Shown here: positions 20,791 to 29,953 of the stretch, piece after piece
Layout: each line of letters opens with the position of its first letter
Numbering within the stretch: the stretch's first letter is position 1
Assembly (NCBI GenBank): GCA_905221605.1
Contig: CAJNDS010002130.1
Coordinates: forward strand, 343,501-407,500
Length of the DNA: 64,000 nt
Reading direction: 5' to 3'
Source of the DNA: Symbiodinium natans
Lineage: Eukaryota; Sar; Dinophyceae; Suessiales; Symbiodiniaceae
Notes under the pieces: generated by a model
What the model saw: the letters and a program-made list of their open reading frames with translations, nothing else
Database searches by the model: none
What the model was told of the DNA's origin: nothing
Program-made: the position numbers and the translations under genes

Positions 20791-20870
20791 CAAGATTTCG
20801 GAGCCAAAACATTGAGTGAGGTTTGCGGATGCCGATCAGTTCGACTCACCCCCCCTGCGGGTGGTTCCAG

Positions 20871-20951
20871 ATGCGACTCGGCTGCCTTTTGAGCCCCGCC
20901 TTAGGCGACGATGTCAAAGTACAGAAGACTGCCACTCTTGATCCACTCTGA
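20871..20951 (+). CDS. Terminal exon-like segment
   Basis: Acceptor ...GGGTGGTTCCAG. Reads MRLGCLLSPALGDDVKVQKT then ATLDPL and TGA. CCCTAAA repeats follow rather than precede it, the opposite of the usual order. Confidence 0.5.
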   Translation: MRLGCLLSPALGDDVKVQKTATLDPL

Positions 20952-21100
20952 CCCTAAACCCTAAACCATCCTAAACCCCTAAACCTCTGATTTTCACATC
21001 CGGTGTCGGTTCCTGAGTCGTGGGGGGAAAATGCTTGGAGAACTCATGTCGGCTTCAGAAAAGGGGGGGTTCTGGTCCCTAACCGAAGATCCCCTGCCAG

Positions 21101-21165
21101 GTCCGGCTGCAGCGAACTCTCAGGACGACGGGAGTTGATGGAACCCATGATGTGGCAACCCTGGG
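21101..21165 (+). CDS. Exon-like segment
   Basis: Acceptor ...ATCCCCTGCCAG and donor GTGGCA. Reads VRLQRTLRTTGVDGTHDVAT. A family A fragment begins about 10 bp later. Confidence 0.45.
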
Positions 21166-21175
21166 GTGGCAGTCA

Positions 21176-21292
21176 TTCATAGGGATTCGGGTACCCCCGA
21201 TTCATAATCCCTATGAAAGACTTTCGTAGGGATTCGAGTACCCCCTATGAAAATCCCAAATAAGGACTGCTAGTATAAGGGGGAAGATCCCA
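21176..21292. mobile_element. Family A derivative with internal duplication
   Basis: The CATAGGGATTCGGGTACCCCC module occurs twice, and the right end is TATAAGGGGGAAGATCCCA. The left terminus is missing. Confidence 0.5.
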
Positions 21293-21442
21293 AGGTTGTA
21301 ACTCTTACAGTCCGTGAAACTCGCTGGCTGTATCTTGATGACTTCATTTCTACATTTTTGCTTCTAATAAGGGCCCCAAAACGGACCCACACCGTAGAGA
21401 AGTGACCATTTAGAGGCAGCTGCAGTTGAGAACTCCTGCACC

Positions 21443-21549
21443 CCCTCAACCCTAAACCCGAAACTCTAAACTCTACACTCTAAACCCTAAACCCTGAACC
21501 CTAAACCCTAAATCCTAAACCCTAAACCCTAAACCCTGAACCCTAAACC
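21443..21549. repeat. Interstitial telomeric tract, CCCTAAA orientation
   Basis: About 14 CCCTAAA-type units directly left of exon 21551. Confidence 0.9.
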
Positions 21550-21550
21550 C

Positions 21551-21646
21551 CGCTTGCTTGCGAGGAAGGGCTTGGCACAGCTGCAGCGGCCGCGGCTCGC
21601 CTTGGCGCTTTGCGGGCCCGCCCGGCCGCAAATGAACCGGAGTCGA
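21551..21646 (+). CDS. Exon-like segment, basic/Leu-rich
   Basis: Reads RLLARKGLAQLQRPRLALAL then CGPARPQMNRSR. The exact 5' border is unclear; an AG lies at 21563-21564. A family B element follows at 21653. Confidence 0.45.
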
Positions 21647-21652
21647 GGCTTC

Positions 21653-21839
21653 ACTTGGAGGTTCATGGTACTTCTGAACCAATTATAACAGGTTCTTAGG
21701 GTTTAGGGTTTAGGGTTTAAGGTTTAGGGTTTAACTGTACTTATAACTGTACTTATAACCATATCAGGGCACTTCAGGGGCTTGTAAGTGGGTATAAGTA
21801 CAGTTAGAATTGGTTAATCAGTACCATGGAAACTCCAAG
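21653..21839. mobile_element. Family B inverted-repeat element carrying a telomeric insert
   Basis: Arms ACTTGGAGGTTCATGGTAC and inverse GTACCATGGAAACTCCAAG. A TTTAGGG tract of about five units sits inside the left half at 21697-21733. Compare copies at 50330 and 60100. Confidence 0.7.
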
Positions 21840-22001
21840 CAGGGAAGAGGGGTTTCTGAGTCGTAGGGGCTTGTCGGGCCCTTATCTCCAAAACACCCCT
21901 AAACCCCCTCATCCATAAAATACAGGGGGCTTTCTGGGAAGCCTTCGGCAGTCTGGGTCGCGTAGGCCTCCCAAGCACTGAGAGGACACGAAAGAGTCCA
22001 G

Positions 22002-22244
22002 GTGTCGGGTGCGGGAGCTGCGCGACTCCTACCGCCACTTACCCCTGAGGTTGGAACCCCTTCGTGTTGGCACACTGTTTGGGGGCAGGAGAACGCGTTT
22101 AATGCCTTCAGCGACCTTGAAGAAGCCCTCAAAAATCGTTTCGTCAACAAAACACCTCCGAAACAAAATCCCCGCCACCGCGCCCGACCCAGAATGCCAA
22201 AAGCCATGGGGGCCGAGGCGAAGGAAGCCGCCTGCATTCCGTAG
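22002..22244 (+). CDS. Terminal exon, about 80 codons
   Basis: Acceptor ...AAAGAGTCCAG. Reads VSGAGAARLLPPLTPE, and later ENAFNAFSDLEEALKNRFVN and TPPKQNPRHRARPRMPKAMG, ending ACIP and TAG. A 39-bp GT...AG stretch at 22050-22088 keeps frame and might be spliced. The C-terminus is basic. Product unrecognised. Confidence 0.55.
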   Translation: MSGAGAARLLPPLTPEVGTPSCWHTVWGQENAFNAFSDLEEALKNRFVNKTPPKQNPRHRARPRMPKAMGAEAKEAACIP

Positions 22245-22302
22245 GAACCCGATAGTTGCCAGGATTTTGTTCGGGGTTATCCGGGCTTCGACTCCGCTTG
22301 GC

Positions 22303-22378
22303 TTCACGCCTTCACGCCTTCACGCCTTCACGCCTTCACGCCTTCACGCCTTCACGCCTTCACGCCTTCACGGCTTCA
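22303..22378. repeat. (CTTCACGCC)n 9-bp tandem repeat
   Basis: About nine perfect or near-perfect copies. Confidence 0.95.
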
Positions 22379-22440
22379 CGGCTTCGCTGACTTGAAAAGG
22401 CTTCTCTTGCTTCCTTGGACTTGGAGTTCTGGCTTTTCAC

Positions 22441-22524
22441 CTGCTCCGGCTCTCGGGCAACGCATGGCTTCGAGGACGGCGAAGGCAGAGCGGTACAGCG
22501 AATCCCGTGCTGCTTCCGGCTGTC
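22441..22524 (-). CDS. Internal exon on minus strand
   Basis: The minus strand has acceptor CTAG and donor GTGAAA. Reads QPEAARDSLYRSAFAVLEAM then RCPRAGA, a clear amphipathic helix with biased codons. One of few convincing minus-strand exons. Confidence 0.5.
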
Positions 22525-22885
22525 CTAGCAGAAGTGAGCATGTGACAACGCGGCAGCCGTTTGTCGTCTGTCGGTCGTCCGTTGGTAGGAAGGCCCGAGC
22601 TGGTTGCTTGTTTTCTTGCACATCCCAGCATTTCCAAGGGCACACATTGGTACAGCCTTCTTCCAGCAACATGGCTGGGGGCTCCCCACCTTTTCTGAGT
22701 CGCTGAGGTCAGGCTCAGAAGCCCTGGTGGCTGTCAAGGACGATGGCCAACGGGTGCGTTCTTTCAGGTCGGTTCAGGTATTCGTGTGGAGCTTCCCTCC
22801 CATCCCTGGAGAACCCTGAGGGCCAGGGTTTTTTGTGGCTGGGAGTTGACGTCAGCCGCTGTGCGACAGGGATGGTGTGGCATTC

Positions 22886-22954
22886 TTAAACCCTAAGCCC
22901 TAAGCCCTAAACCCTAAACCCTAAACCCCTAACCCTAAACCCTAAACCCTAAAC
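22886..22954. repeat. Interstitial telomeric tract, CCCTAAA orientation
   Basis: CCCTAAA/CCCTAAG units ending CCCTAAACCAG, an acceptor-like end at 22957. Confidence 0.9.
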
Positions 22955-23001
22955 CAGCAGTACAAAAGCCGCCACCGGTGGGCCAAATCTTTTTTCCCCA
23001 G

Positions 23002-23064
23002 GACGGCTGCTGCTTACGCCACCTCACCTTCGGGCTCTCCACGCCGGAGCTCCAGGCGTCTCAG
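23002..23064 (+). CDS. Exon-like segment
   Basis: Acceptor ...CTTTTTTCCCCAG. Reads DGCCLRHLTFGLSTPELQAS. The frame runs on into a CCCTAAA tract that supplies a TAA stop; the true 3' border is unknown. Confidence 0.5.
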
Positions 23065-23084
23065 ATGTTTGGGGGGTTTGGGGC

Positions 23085-23254
23085 CCTAAACCCTAAACCC
23101 TAATTAAACCCTAAACAAACCCTAAACCCTAAACCCTAAACCCTAAACCCTAAACCCTAAACCCTAAACCCTAAACCCTAAACCCTAAACCCTAAACCCT
23201 AAACCCTAAACCCTAAACCCTAAACCCTAAACCCTAAACCCTAAACCCTAAACC
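23085..23254. repeat. Long interstitial telomeric tract, CCCTAAA orientation
   Basis: More than 20 CCCTAAA units, mostly perfect. Confidence 0.97.
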
Positions 23255-23380
23255 TGGGCGGTTTCAGGGTTTGCAGGGTTTGGGGTTGAAGGGTTTTCGG
23301 GTTGGGGATTTATAGCGGGGTTTTCGGGGGCTGATCGAGATTTAGGGTTTAGGGTTTAGGCGTTTAGGGTGTTGGATGTT
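23255..23380. repeat. Degenerate TTTAGGG-derived tract
   Basis: G-rich units directly after a CCCTAAA tract, so the orientation flips at about 23254. It ends in GGGTTTAG, the acceptor of exon 23391. Confidence 0.75.
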
Positions 23381-23390
23381 CCGGGTTTAG

Positions 23391-23886
23391 CAGTACCACG
23401 CTGCCCACCTCGGCTTCTCTCCTGGCCTATGTGCGACAGGTATTGCGGTATGCAAAGCTTGTCCGGAGGGGCAGAATCCGTTTTGGAAAGCTTTGAGAGG
23501 CGAGGGACTCCAGGGTTCAATGAGGGTTTCAGGACACCTGTAGGGTGATTGATGTGGGTGGTTGGCAGAAACATTCCCCTGCCGTGGGCCGCTGCCCAAT
23601 CCTGTGAGGCGGAGCATGGCCACTCAGAGTGGCTGGGCGGCACAAGACCCTGAGGTAAATCATCCGACCCGTCACGCAGTGTGAGATTCTAAGCGGGGCA
23701 AGCTGCTGGCCCCCCTTGCCTCCGCTCTCTGGTGAACTCAGCCCATGCGGTTCTTCCAAAACTCCTGAGGTACCTGGATCTGGGCAGTACCCTCATTGCT
23801 TCAAGCCGCCGAAGCCGCGTGAAGCTCGGTTGCATGGAGTTCTTGGAGAAGCTCGTTTTGTACCGTTCCGTTTCGTTCGGCCGTAA
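23391..23886 (+). CDS. Three-exon gene end, phase-consistent
   Basis: Exon 23391-23439 QYHAAHLGFSPGLCAT, donor GTATTG. Exon 23569-23654 TFPCRGPLPNPVRRSMATQS, acceptor GTTGGCAG, donor GTAAAT. Exon 23770-23886 VPGSGQYPHCFKPPKPREAR then LHGVLGEARFVPFRFVRP and TAA. Codon phases fit at both junctions. The first acceptor lies in a TTTAGGG-derived tract. Product unrecognised; no domain seen. Confidence 0.6.
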
Positions 23887-24093
23887 CAGGCCCCCGCAGT
23901 GTCACGGGTCACATGTGATCTGCCGCTAAGGAACTTCGACAGTCCAGTCGTGGAGATGCGCACGCGATGGGGCCCAGACAACATCGACGGCAGTTTGGGC
24001 TGCAGACCCTGACTTTTTTATCTTTTTCGTCTTCCCGAACCGATTGAGTTGGAGCCCTCTCGAAGCTCAGGCGTTTGGGTTCGTTGTGCCGAG

Positions 24094-24171
24094 GGGCTGC
24101 ACCTCCTGTCGCCCTCTGAAGCAGACGCGGAGGGCTCCGACTATGCCGTGCGGGGGAGCTCCCTGGCTTCG
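24094..24171 (+). CDS. Exon-like segment
   Basis: Acceptor ...GTTGTGCCGAG. Reads GLHLLSPSEADAEGSDYAVR. It runs into a G homopolymer at 24171. Confidence 0.45.
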
Positions 24172-24689
24172 GGGGGGGGGGGGGCGGGGGTGACATGGCT
24201 CGGGGGTGCCGTTGAAACACATTTGAAGCGTGGCTGAGGCTACGAGAGTGGCTACGACGTGCGACAGGTCTGTATGCAGCCCTTCTCCCATGAGCAGGCT
24301 GACATCGGAGTCCTGAATGTCCTGAAGCCAGGAGAGTTGTATGCACATAGTCTCATAGTAGCTCCGCCTATTCAATACTATTCAATGCTGGCCTCTGATT
24401 CCGTAGGTATGGGGTCTCCGAAGCCCCTCAGGTGGCAACCGTCTCCCTTTCCGGCGTCCGTGTCCTGGCAGTGGACCGGGGGACACAGGCGAGAGCATCT
24501 TGCTGGCTTTCTGGATTGTCCTAAGGGCTGTTACAGGCTTAGTTACAGGCTTAGCAGCAGGGCAAAAAGGTAGCCACATGGGTCAGGCAGCCTTGCCCGC
24601 AGGTCAGCATGCTGGATCTTTACGGCGACGCACCTCCCGACTTCGCGTCGCATCTTGGGCACCTGTTTGGATTTGTTTCTGTGTTTTTA

Positions 24690-24818
24690 AAACCCTCAAG
24701 CCTAAAGCCTCAAGCCTAAAGCCTAAAGCCTAAAGCCTAAAGCCTAAAGCCTCAAGCCTAAAGCCTAAAGCCTGAAGCCTAAACCCTAAACCCTAAACCC
24801 TAAACCCTAAACCCTCAA
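24690..24818. repeat. Telomere-variant tract: CCTAAAG then CCCTAAA
   Basis: A block of CCTAAAG/CCTCAAG heptamers changes abruptly to CCCTAAA at about 24785, suggesting local spread of a variant unit. Confidence 0.9.
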
Positions 24819-24820
24819 CC

Positions 24821-24907
24821 TTGGCTACTTCCATCCGGCCTGAGGCTTCGGCGGCTCATGTGCTGCAATATTCTTCCGCCCTGAACTCCCGGAAGCCCCC
24901 CCCATAG
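24821..24907 (+). CDS. Exon-like segment after a telomeric tract
   Basis: Reads LATSIRPEASAAHVLQYSSA then LNSRKPPP and TAG. No clear acceptor AG, so the start is approximate. Confidence 0.45.
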   Translation: MATSIRPEASAAHVLQYSSALNSRKPPP

Positions 24908-24957
24908 AGAGACTCCGTTTCAAGCCGGCTCGTTGCCTTTCCTTGTGCCTTTTGCAG

Positions 24958-25043
24958 TCCGCGGCTTCACTCCAGCATACCCAATTCCCCTGAACAAGGG
25001 TTCCCCAGATGCCTCCCAACCGAAAAACCAAAAGCCCTCCTAA
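24958..25043 (+). CDS. Terminal exon with stop at a telomeric tract
   Basis: Acceptor ...TGTGCCTTTTGCAG. Reads RGFTPAYPIPLNKGSPDASQ then PKNQKPS. The TAA is the first TAA of the following CCCTAAA tract. Confidence 0.55.
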
Positions 25044-25325
25044 ACCCTAAACCCTGAACCCTGAACCCTTAAGCCCTTACATGCTATAAACCCTGTAAAC
25101 ACCCTAAGCTCCATAAGCCCATGCTTATGAGCCCTACAAAAACCCCTTCTGCGTGGCAAGCCCCAAAAGCTAAACCCTAAACCCGACACCCTAAAACCCT
25201 AGCCCTAAACCCTAAAGCCTAAACCCTAAACCCTAAACTCCAAACCCTAAACTCCAAACCCTAAACCCCAAAACCCCAAAACCCCAAAACCCCAAAACCC
25301 TAAACCCTAAACCCTAAACCCTGAA
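25039..25325. repeat. Long mixed telomeric tract, CCCTAAA orientation
   Basis: CCCTAAA, CCCTGAA, CCCCAAAA and CCCCAAA units over about 290 bp, left of exon 25344. Confidence 0.85.
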
Positions 25326-25343
25326 CCCTGAGCCGCTCCACAG

Positions 25344-26047
25344 CGCGCCGAGGCGCCTCGTCGCCACGGGTCCCGGCACCTGCGGGGCCTGGCTCAGCCG
25401 AGCGTCGCTGCTGTTGGGAAGCGGCCGCTCTTCCGGATGCGGGGCAGTTCGGGGCAGTTCTGGGGTAAATTGAGGGTGGGCGTCCTTGTGGGGAACACTT
25501 TTTGGGTTTCGGGTTTAGGGTTTGGGGCAATTATAAAATGGGGGGGAGGGGGTTCTTTCGGGGAACATGTTTTTTAGGGTGTGATATTCCTGGGTGGGTT
25601 CGAGCTTGGCAGGTTTTTCTTCCCAAGCCTGCGAAGGAGACACGCCAGCCTTCCGGCTACAGAATGCCATGTGAGTAGTTGTCGAAATCAGGGCCCTTGT
25701 TTAGGATGGCACCCTTATAGCACCCTTGAAAGAGGGACCTCAAAAGGGACCCAAATTTAGAGAACTACCCATGTGGTCCTCAAGGCGATATGATCCCCCT
25801 TTGGGTGTTCGAGGGGTCCCCTTAGAGGCCAAGCTGGAGGAGGAGCCTCTCTAGAAAATCCAGAAGCTTTGGGCCTTCAAGCTACACGTGTCCAAGGGTT
25901 TAGGGTTTAGGTTTAGGGGTTTAGGGTTAGGGTTTCGGGACCTTCTGTCAGTCTTTTCTTCCAGGAACCTCGCTCCAAATCCTGGATGTGTCTTCTGGCG
26001 AGAAGCAGATGCGCCGTGGCAGTGGAAGAACAACCTTTAAACCCTAA
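25344..26047 (+). CDS. Two-exon gene end, phase-consistent
   Basis: Exon 25344-25464 RAEAPRRHGSRHLRGLAQPS then VAAVGKRPLFRMRGSSGQFW, acceptor CCGCTCCACAG, donor GTAAAT. Exon 25965-26047 TSLQILDVSSGEKQMRRGSG then RTTFKP, acceptor CTTTTCTTCCAG. The junction codon is Gly. The stop TAA is the first of a CCCTAAA tract. The intron holds a family C element and a TTTAGGG tract. Product unrecognised. Confidence 0.6.
25676..25775. mobile_element. Family C-like inverted-repeat element
   Basis: Arms AGTAGTTGTCGAAATCAGGG and inverse, ending ATTTAGAGAACTACCC. It lies in the intron of the 25344-26047 gene. Confidence 0.5.
25898..25940. repeat. Interstitial telomeric tract, TTTAGGG orientation
   Basis: TTTAGGG with TTTAGG and TTTAGGGG slips, in the intron just before exon 25965. 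Confidence 0.85.
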
Positions 26048-26078
26048 ACCCTAAACCCTAAACCCTAAACCCTAAATT
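26037..26078. repeat. Interstitial telomeric tract, CCCTAAA orientation
   Basis: Six CCCTAAA units; the first TAA terminates the reading frame of exon 25965. Confidence 0.95.
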
Positions 26079-26196
26079 ACATCAGAAGACGTAGGGAAAG
26101 ACGGCGCTCATCCACTTGACGCTGTCTTTTTTTGGAGCTCTCTTCTCGCACTTGGTATCTGCTCAAACCTTTCCCCCTGCTCGAAGCATCTCACAG

Positions 26197-26826
26197 CTAA
26201 ACCGCGAGGATGTGGAAGTCGCCGGCCTGTGCAAGCGAGTCGCTTGGACTGAGGAAAGGTTTGTCTCCCTCGATGTGGGGTGGTGTCCCACCCTCCCACC
26301 CTGTCTACTGGCCCACAGGCAGTCCCGCCACCAAGTATCCCTGAAATGGCCCCCCTTAGAGAAGCCTGACTTCGAGAAAAGGCCAGAGGCAGAGAGTTTT
26401 TGCCGAGTGTCCCCGAGCCCACCGCGAGAGACTCCCGCTGAGTGCCCCTCCGAGTATGCCCACCTTTCGAAGACCGCAAGGAGTCGCGCTGACAATCCCT
26501 GAAGTGCCCAGCCCCAGAAACTCTCGCAAAGTACCCCCGAGCCTGCCTGGAGAGAATTCCCTGGGTAGTCGCAGAAGCCTGTGGCGAAGTCTCCGCAACT
26601 ACCTACAGAATGCCTCCTCCACGGTGTAGCTGTAGGGTGTGTACTCTGGAAGTGGCTGTGCTTGGGGGCATCCTGCGAAGTGACCCCATGAAGAATTTCC
26701 GCTGAGGTTCATGGCCTTCGCTGACCTGGCCACGAACCCCTTCCATCCCCACCAGTTCGCAGCCACGCAGTGCGGCCCCTGCCACGGGCTGCTGATGTTC
26801 GACATCAGGCGGGCTTATATAGGGGG
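26197..26826 (+). CDS. Two-exon gene piece with CGPC motif
   Basis: Exon 26197-26258 LNREDVEVAGLCKRVAWTEE, donor GTTTGT. Exon 26707-26826 MAFADLATNPFHPHQFAATQ then CGPCHGLLMFDIRRAYIGG, donor GTATGT; the phases join through Arg. The motif FAATQCGPC resembles a thioredoxin active site (usually WCGPC) with Gln for Trp. The alternative is a zinc-binding C1-type segment (HxF...CxxC..LL), but the His-Cys spacing is shorter than the C1 consensus. Both readings are tentative. Confidence 0.5.
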
Positions 26827-26962
26827 GTATGTCAGGGTCCTCCCGCCATGTTGGTCCATCTTGCTGGCCGAAGCATCTTGAAAGTCAGTTCTTTGTGAAG
26901 ATTCTTGCCGGAGGGCAGCCGGATCACTCCCCGTTTGCAGTTGCTCCCCTGCATCTGCCGAG

Positions 26963-27018
26963 AGGAATACTACCCGGCCCTTTGGGCAGCTGATGTGGCT
27001 CGCAAGCAATTCAGTATG
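26963..27018 (+). CDS. Exon-like segment
   Basis: Reads EEYYPALWAADVARKQFS after ...GCATCTGCCGAG. A second frame with donor GTATGG is also open, so the frame is not settled. Possibly follows exon 26707-26826. Confidence 0.4.
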
Positions 27019-27112
27019 GGGGGGGCCGCGGGCCAAGCATCGGGCTTCTCCTGGTGCTATGCCCCTCCCTCCCTCTCTCTCCCTCCCTCGCTCTCTCTGG
27101 CCCACTCCAAAG

Positions 27113-27296
27113 CTCCGAGAGGTTGCCTGATGTTGCTGCGCTGGCCCTGGACCGCAGCCCGCTGAAGAACCGCTATTTCCAGCTACAGCCGCATGGCCAA
27201 AATCGCGTCGTTCTCGGCCTCGTTCTCGGTGCTCTCCCCCTTGTGTCGAGCAAACCCGATCCCATCCGATCCCTTCAGCCGAATATAGATGAATGA
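27113..27296 (+). CDS. Terminal exon-like segment
   Basis: A CT-rich stretch then acceptor CCACTCCAAAG. Reads SERLPDVAALALDRSPLKNR then YFQLQPHGQNRVVLGLVLGA and ends at TGA. A second plus frame through the middle is also codon-biased. Confidence 0.5.
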
Positions 27297-27403
27297 CAGA
27301 CGTAGATGGCCCCATGTGGCCTTGCAGGGCCCCTCACAAACCTGATCGCGGCGACGGACCTCGGAAAGAGTTCGCACTCAGTTCGCGCGTTTGGGTCCTA
27401 ATG

Positions 27404-27595
27404 CTAAGCCCTAAGCCCTAAGCCCTAAGCCCTAAGCCCTAAGCCCTAAGCCCTAAGCCCTCAGCCCTAAGCCCTAAGCCCTAAGCCCTAAGCCCTAAGC
27501 CCTAAGCCCTATGCCCTATGCCCTATGCCCTATGCCCTATGCCCTAAGCCCTAAGCCCTAAGCCCTAAGCCCTAAACCCAAACCCCCTAAACCCT
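27404..27595. repeat. CCCTAAG/CCCTATG telomere-variant tract
   Basis: About 25 heptamers, nearly all CCCTAAG, with a central block of five CCCTATG. It ends CCCTAAACCCTAG, the acceptor of exon 27598. Confidence 0.95.
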
Positions 27596-27597
27596 AG

Positions 27598-27761
27598 GCC
27601 CCCAAAGGCACCCAGAGGCCCGCAAGGCCCAATGCCTCGAAACACTGAACCTGAGGTTTTCGAGCACTGGCAGCGAGCGGTGGCTGACGGCCGCTCGATC
27701 TCTGGAAGAAACAGTTCTGGGCAACACAATGTATACATGCACACATGACAGTTGCAGTTAA
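27598..27761 (+). CDS. Exon after telomere-variant tract
   Basis: Reads PQRHPEARKAQCLETLNLRF then SSTGSERWLTAARSLEETVL and on to TAA without interruption. The acceptor is formed by the telomeric tract. Product unrecognised. Confidence 0.55.
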
Positions 27762-27950
27762 GCACATGCGGTTGGATGTGCAAGTATAGCATATTCTTCT
27801 TTACCGAAGCCCCAGTGTAAATCAATCTATGTATATATATATATATATACGCATATGCATACATATACATATACATACATGTATCGATATGAGTAAATGG
27901 CTACAGCAAACAAGACGAGACATATATTCGTATACATACACATTTTGAAT

Positions 27951-28110
27951 ATCTCTCTCTTCTCTCTCTTCTCTCTCTTCTCTCTCTTCTCTCTCTTCTC
28001 TCTCTTCTCTCTCTTCTCTCTCTTCTCTCTCTTCTCTCTCTTCTCTCTCTTCTCTCTTCTCTCTCTTCTCTCTCTTCTCTCTCTTCTCTCTCTTCTCTCT
28101 CTTTCTCTCT
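27951..28110. repeat. (TTCTCTCTC)n microsatellite
   Basis: About 17 units. It produces the Lys/Arg/Glu shadow ORF on the minus strand. TA repeats lie nearby at 27832-27850. Confidence 0.95.
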
Positions 28111-28149
28111 CCCCTCTCCCTGGGTCCACGCTTCTTTTGAGCCCTTGAG

Positions 28150-28230
28150 GCTGCGTGTCTTGGTGGCCGTAGCCTCGTGGGCCTCAGCTGGGAAGAGGGC
28201 GACGCGCCTCAGCGAAGCTGGGGGGAAAGG
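28150..28230 (+). CDS. Internal exon
   Basis: Acceptor ...TTGAGCCCTTGAG and donor GTGTGT. Reads LRVLVAVASWASAGKRATRL then SEAGGK. Strong codon bias. Product unrecognised. Confidence 0.55.
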
Positions 28231-28628
28231 GTGTGTCCGTATCGGCTGTCAGGGTTTGTCGCTTTGTTGGCTTTCGGGCGGCAGGCTCAAAAATGGAAAG
28301 CAGGACTGCAAAAGAGTCTCGGTGGAGTAGGGAGCTTTGTGAATGCCAATCATGCTTTTCGGGAAGTCAGGTCAAGCTGACATGGCTGATGCCAGTAGTT
28401 ACTCAGTAGTGGTACACATGACATGCAGACTAGCCTTCCCAGGACATCACTCAGAGCATGTATTCCGCCCACTGCCCGCTGGAGGCACCTGGAATCTGCA
28501 TCTGGGCTTTGTAAGCCGCATTTCTGCTCAGGATTCGTTGGAAGGCTTCTTGCCATGCCGCTGGCAGTGAAGCTGAAGGTGTCCCAGAGGCCTTGCCCAC
28601 GCCCCCAACACCCCAGTAGAGTATCTCG

Positions 28629-28716
28629 AGTAGTCAACATTCACACGTCGTTGCGACCTGAGGTACAGGATCGCTGGTGGCGGCTGTGTCTGCTGGCGAC
28701 AGCACCCTGGCTGTAA
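28629..28716 (+). CDS. Terminal exon-like segment
   Basis: Reads VVNIHTSLRPEVQDRWWRLC then LLATAPWL and TAA. The 5' border is approximate. Confidence 0.45.
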
Positions 28717-28977
28717 AAGGGGCTTCAGATTGGTTCAGACTCGGGGTTGAAGGTGTGGTGAGGGGTGAGGCGTGTGGGTGGATGGGGGCGGGTGACTATT
28801 TGATTCAACATTTGTGATGGTCTCTCTCTATATATGTATATATACCGCACCTAGATATGGTCGTTGGTCAAAGCAAAACCCATACAAACCCTAAGTCCAT
28901 TACCAAGCTGTCCCCTTTCTTACAATCATTACTATTCTTATTATTATCATTATGTATAATAAAGGTACATAATAATA

Positions 28978-29143
28978 ATTGTTATTATTGTTATTGTTAT
29001 TGTTATTGTTATTGTTATTGTTATTGTTATTGTTATTGTTATTGTTATTGTTATTGTTATTGTTATTGTTATTGTTATTGTTATTGTTATTGTTATTGTT
29101 ATTGTTATTGTTATTGTTATTGTTATTGTTATTGTTATTGTTA
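28978..29143. repeat. (GTTATT)n hexanucleotide microsatellite
   Basis: About 27 perfect units plus degenerate flanks to 29250. The poly-Asn and Tyr-Cys ORFs here are artefacts. Confidence 0.97.
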
Positions 29144-29290
29144 TAACAATAATAAGTATTATTATTGTTATTGCTAGTGTTGTTATTATTATTATTGTTA
29201 TGATTATGATTATGATGATTATTATTATTGTTATTGTTATTATTGTTAATCTTCATGTTTTAAAACATTTCTCCTTGGCCTGGGACTGAG

Positions 29291-29377
29291 GACAGGGAGC
29301 CGCCCTTGTGGGATTCATGGACGACGGCCTGGCCTTCCGAGGCTGCTGGCTTCAGGCGCCCCGGAGCCGGACAAAGG
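29291..29377 (+). CDS. Exon-like segment
   Basis: Acceptor ...GCCTGGGACTGAG. Reads DREPPLWDSWTTAWPSEAAG then FRRPGAGQ. A TTTAGGG tract follows; the donor is uncertain. Confidence 0.5.
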
Positions 29378-29387
29378 GGGCTCAGGG

Positions 29388-29590
29388 GCTTAGGGGTTTA
29401 GGGTTTTAGGGTTTAGGGTTTAGGGGTTTAGTGTGTTGGGGTGTAGGGGTGTAGGGGTGTAGGGGCTTAGGGTTTAGGGTTTAGGGTTTAGGCACGGGTG
29501 TAGGGGTTTAGGGTTTAGGGTTTAGGGTTTAGGGGTTTAGGGTTTAGGGCTTAGGGCATGGGTTTAGGGGTTTGTTGGGCTGTTTAGGGT
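29388..29590. repeat. Long TTTAGGG-type tract with GTGTAGGG variants
   Basis: TTTAGGG, TTTAGGGG, GTGTAGGGG and CTTAGGG units over about 200 bp. Confidence 0.9.
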
Positions 29591-29592
29591 TT

Positions 29593-29692
29593 TGGGATGT
29601 TCCCCCTCTAGCCGTCCTTAATAGGGATCTCAATGAATGGGGGTGCACGATAATCCCTAATAAGGACTGTTAGTAGAAGGGAGAACATCCCA
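29593..29692. mobile_element. Family A element, complete 100-bp copy
   Basis: TGGGATGTTCCCCC at the left and GAGAACATCCCA at the right. The inner core GTCCTTAATAGGGATC pairs with its inverse. Confidence 0.75.
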
Positions 29693-29884
29693 GGTGTAGC
29701 GTTTTGGGAGCCTGCACCCCCGTCACCTAAACCCTACAGGAGCAGTGGCTTCTGGTCTGGGGATTCTTGATCATGCTGAACCCCTGAAAACTCTTAAACC
29801 TTAAACCCTAAACCCGAAACCCTGTTTTGGACCTCCGAGTCGCACCTAAAGGGGACCCAGGTTCCTTGCATCTCCGATTCGCAG

Positions 29885-29953
29885 TTTCCGTGTTGGAGCT
29901 TGTGGAGTCCATGGGAACCCAATGCTGCACCCCCAACAGACAGCCTGCGTTAT
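29885..29953 (+). CDS. Internal exon, 23 codons
   Basis: Acceptor ...TCCGATTCGCAG and donor GTTGTT, phase 0. Reads FPCWSLWSPWEPNAAPPTDS then LRY. A short CCCTAAA tract lies upstream. Confidence 0.5.

Noticed and set aside
23085-23254. True chromosome end
   Set aside because: Unique sequence continues on both sides and the tract flips orientation; it is interstitial.
27827-28129. Arg/Glu/Lys-repeat ORF on the minus strand
   Set aside because: Product of the TTCTCTCTC microsatellite.
28900-29256. Long poly-Asn and Tyr-Cys ORFs
   Set aside because: Translations of the (GTTATT)n microsatellite; no codon bias.
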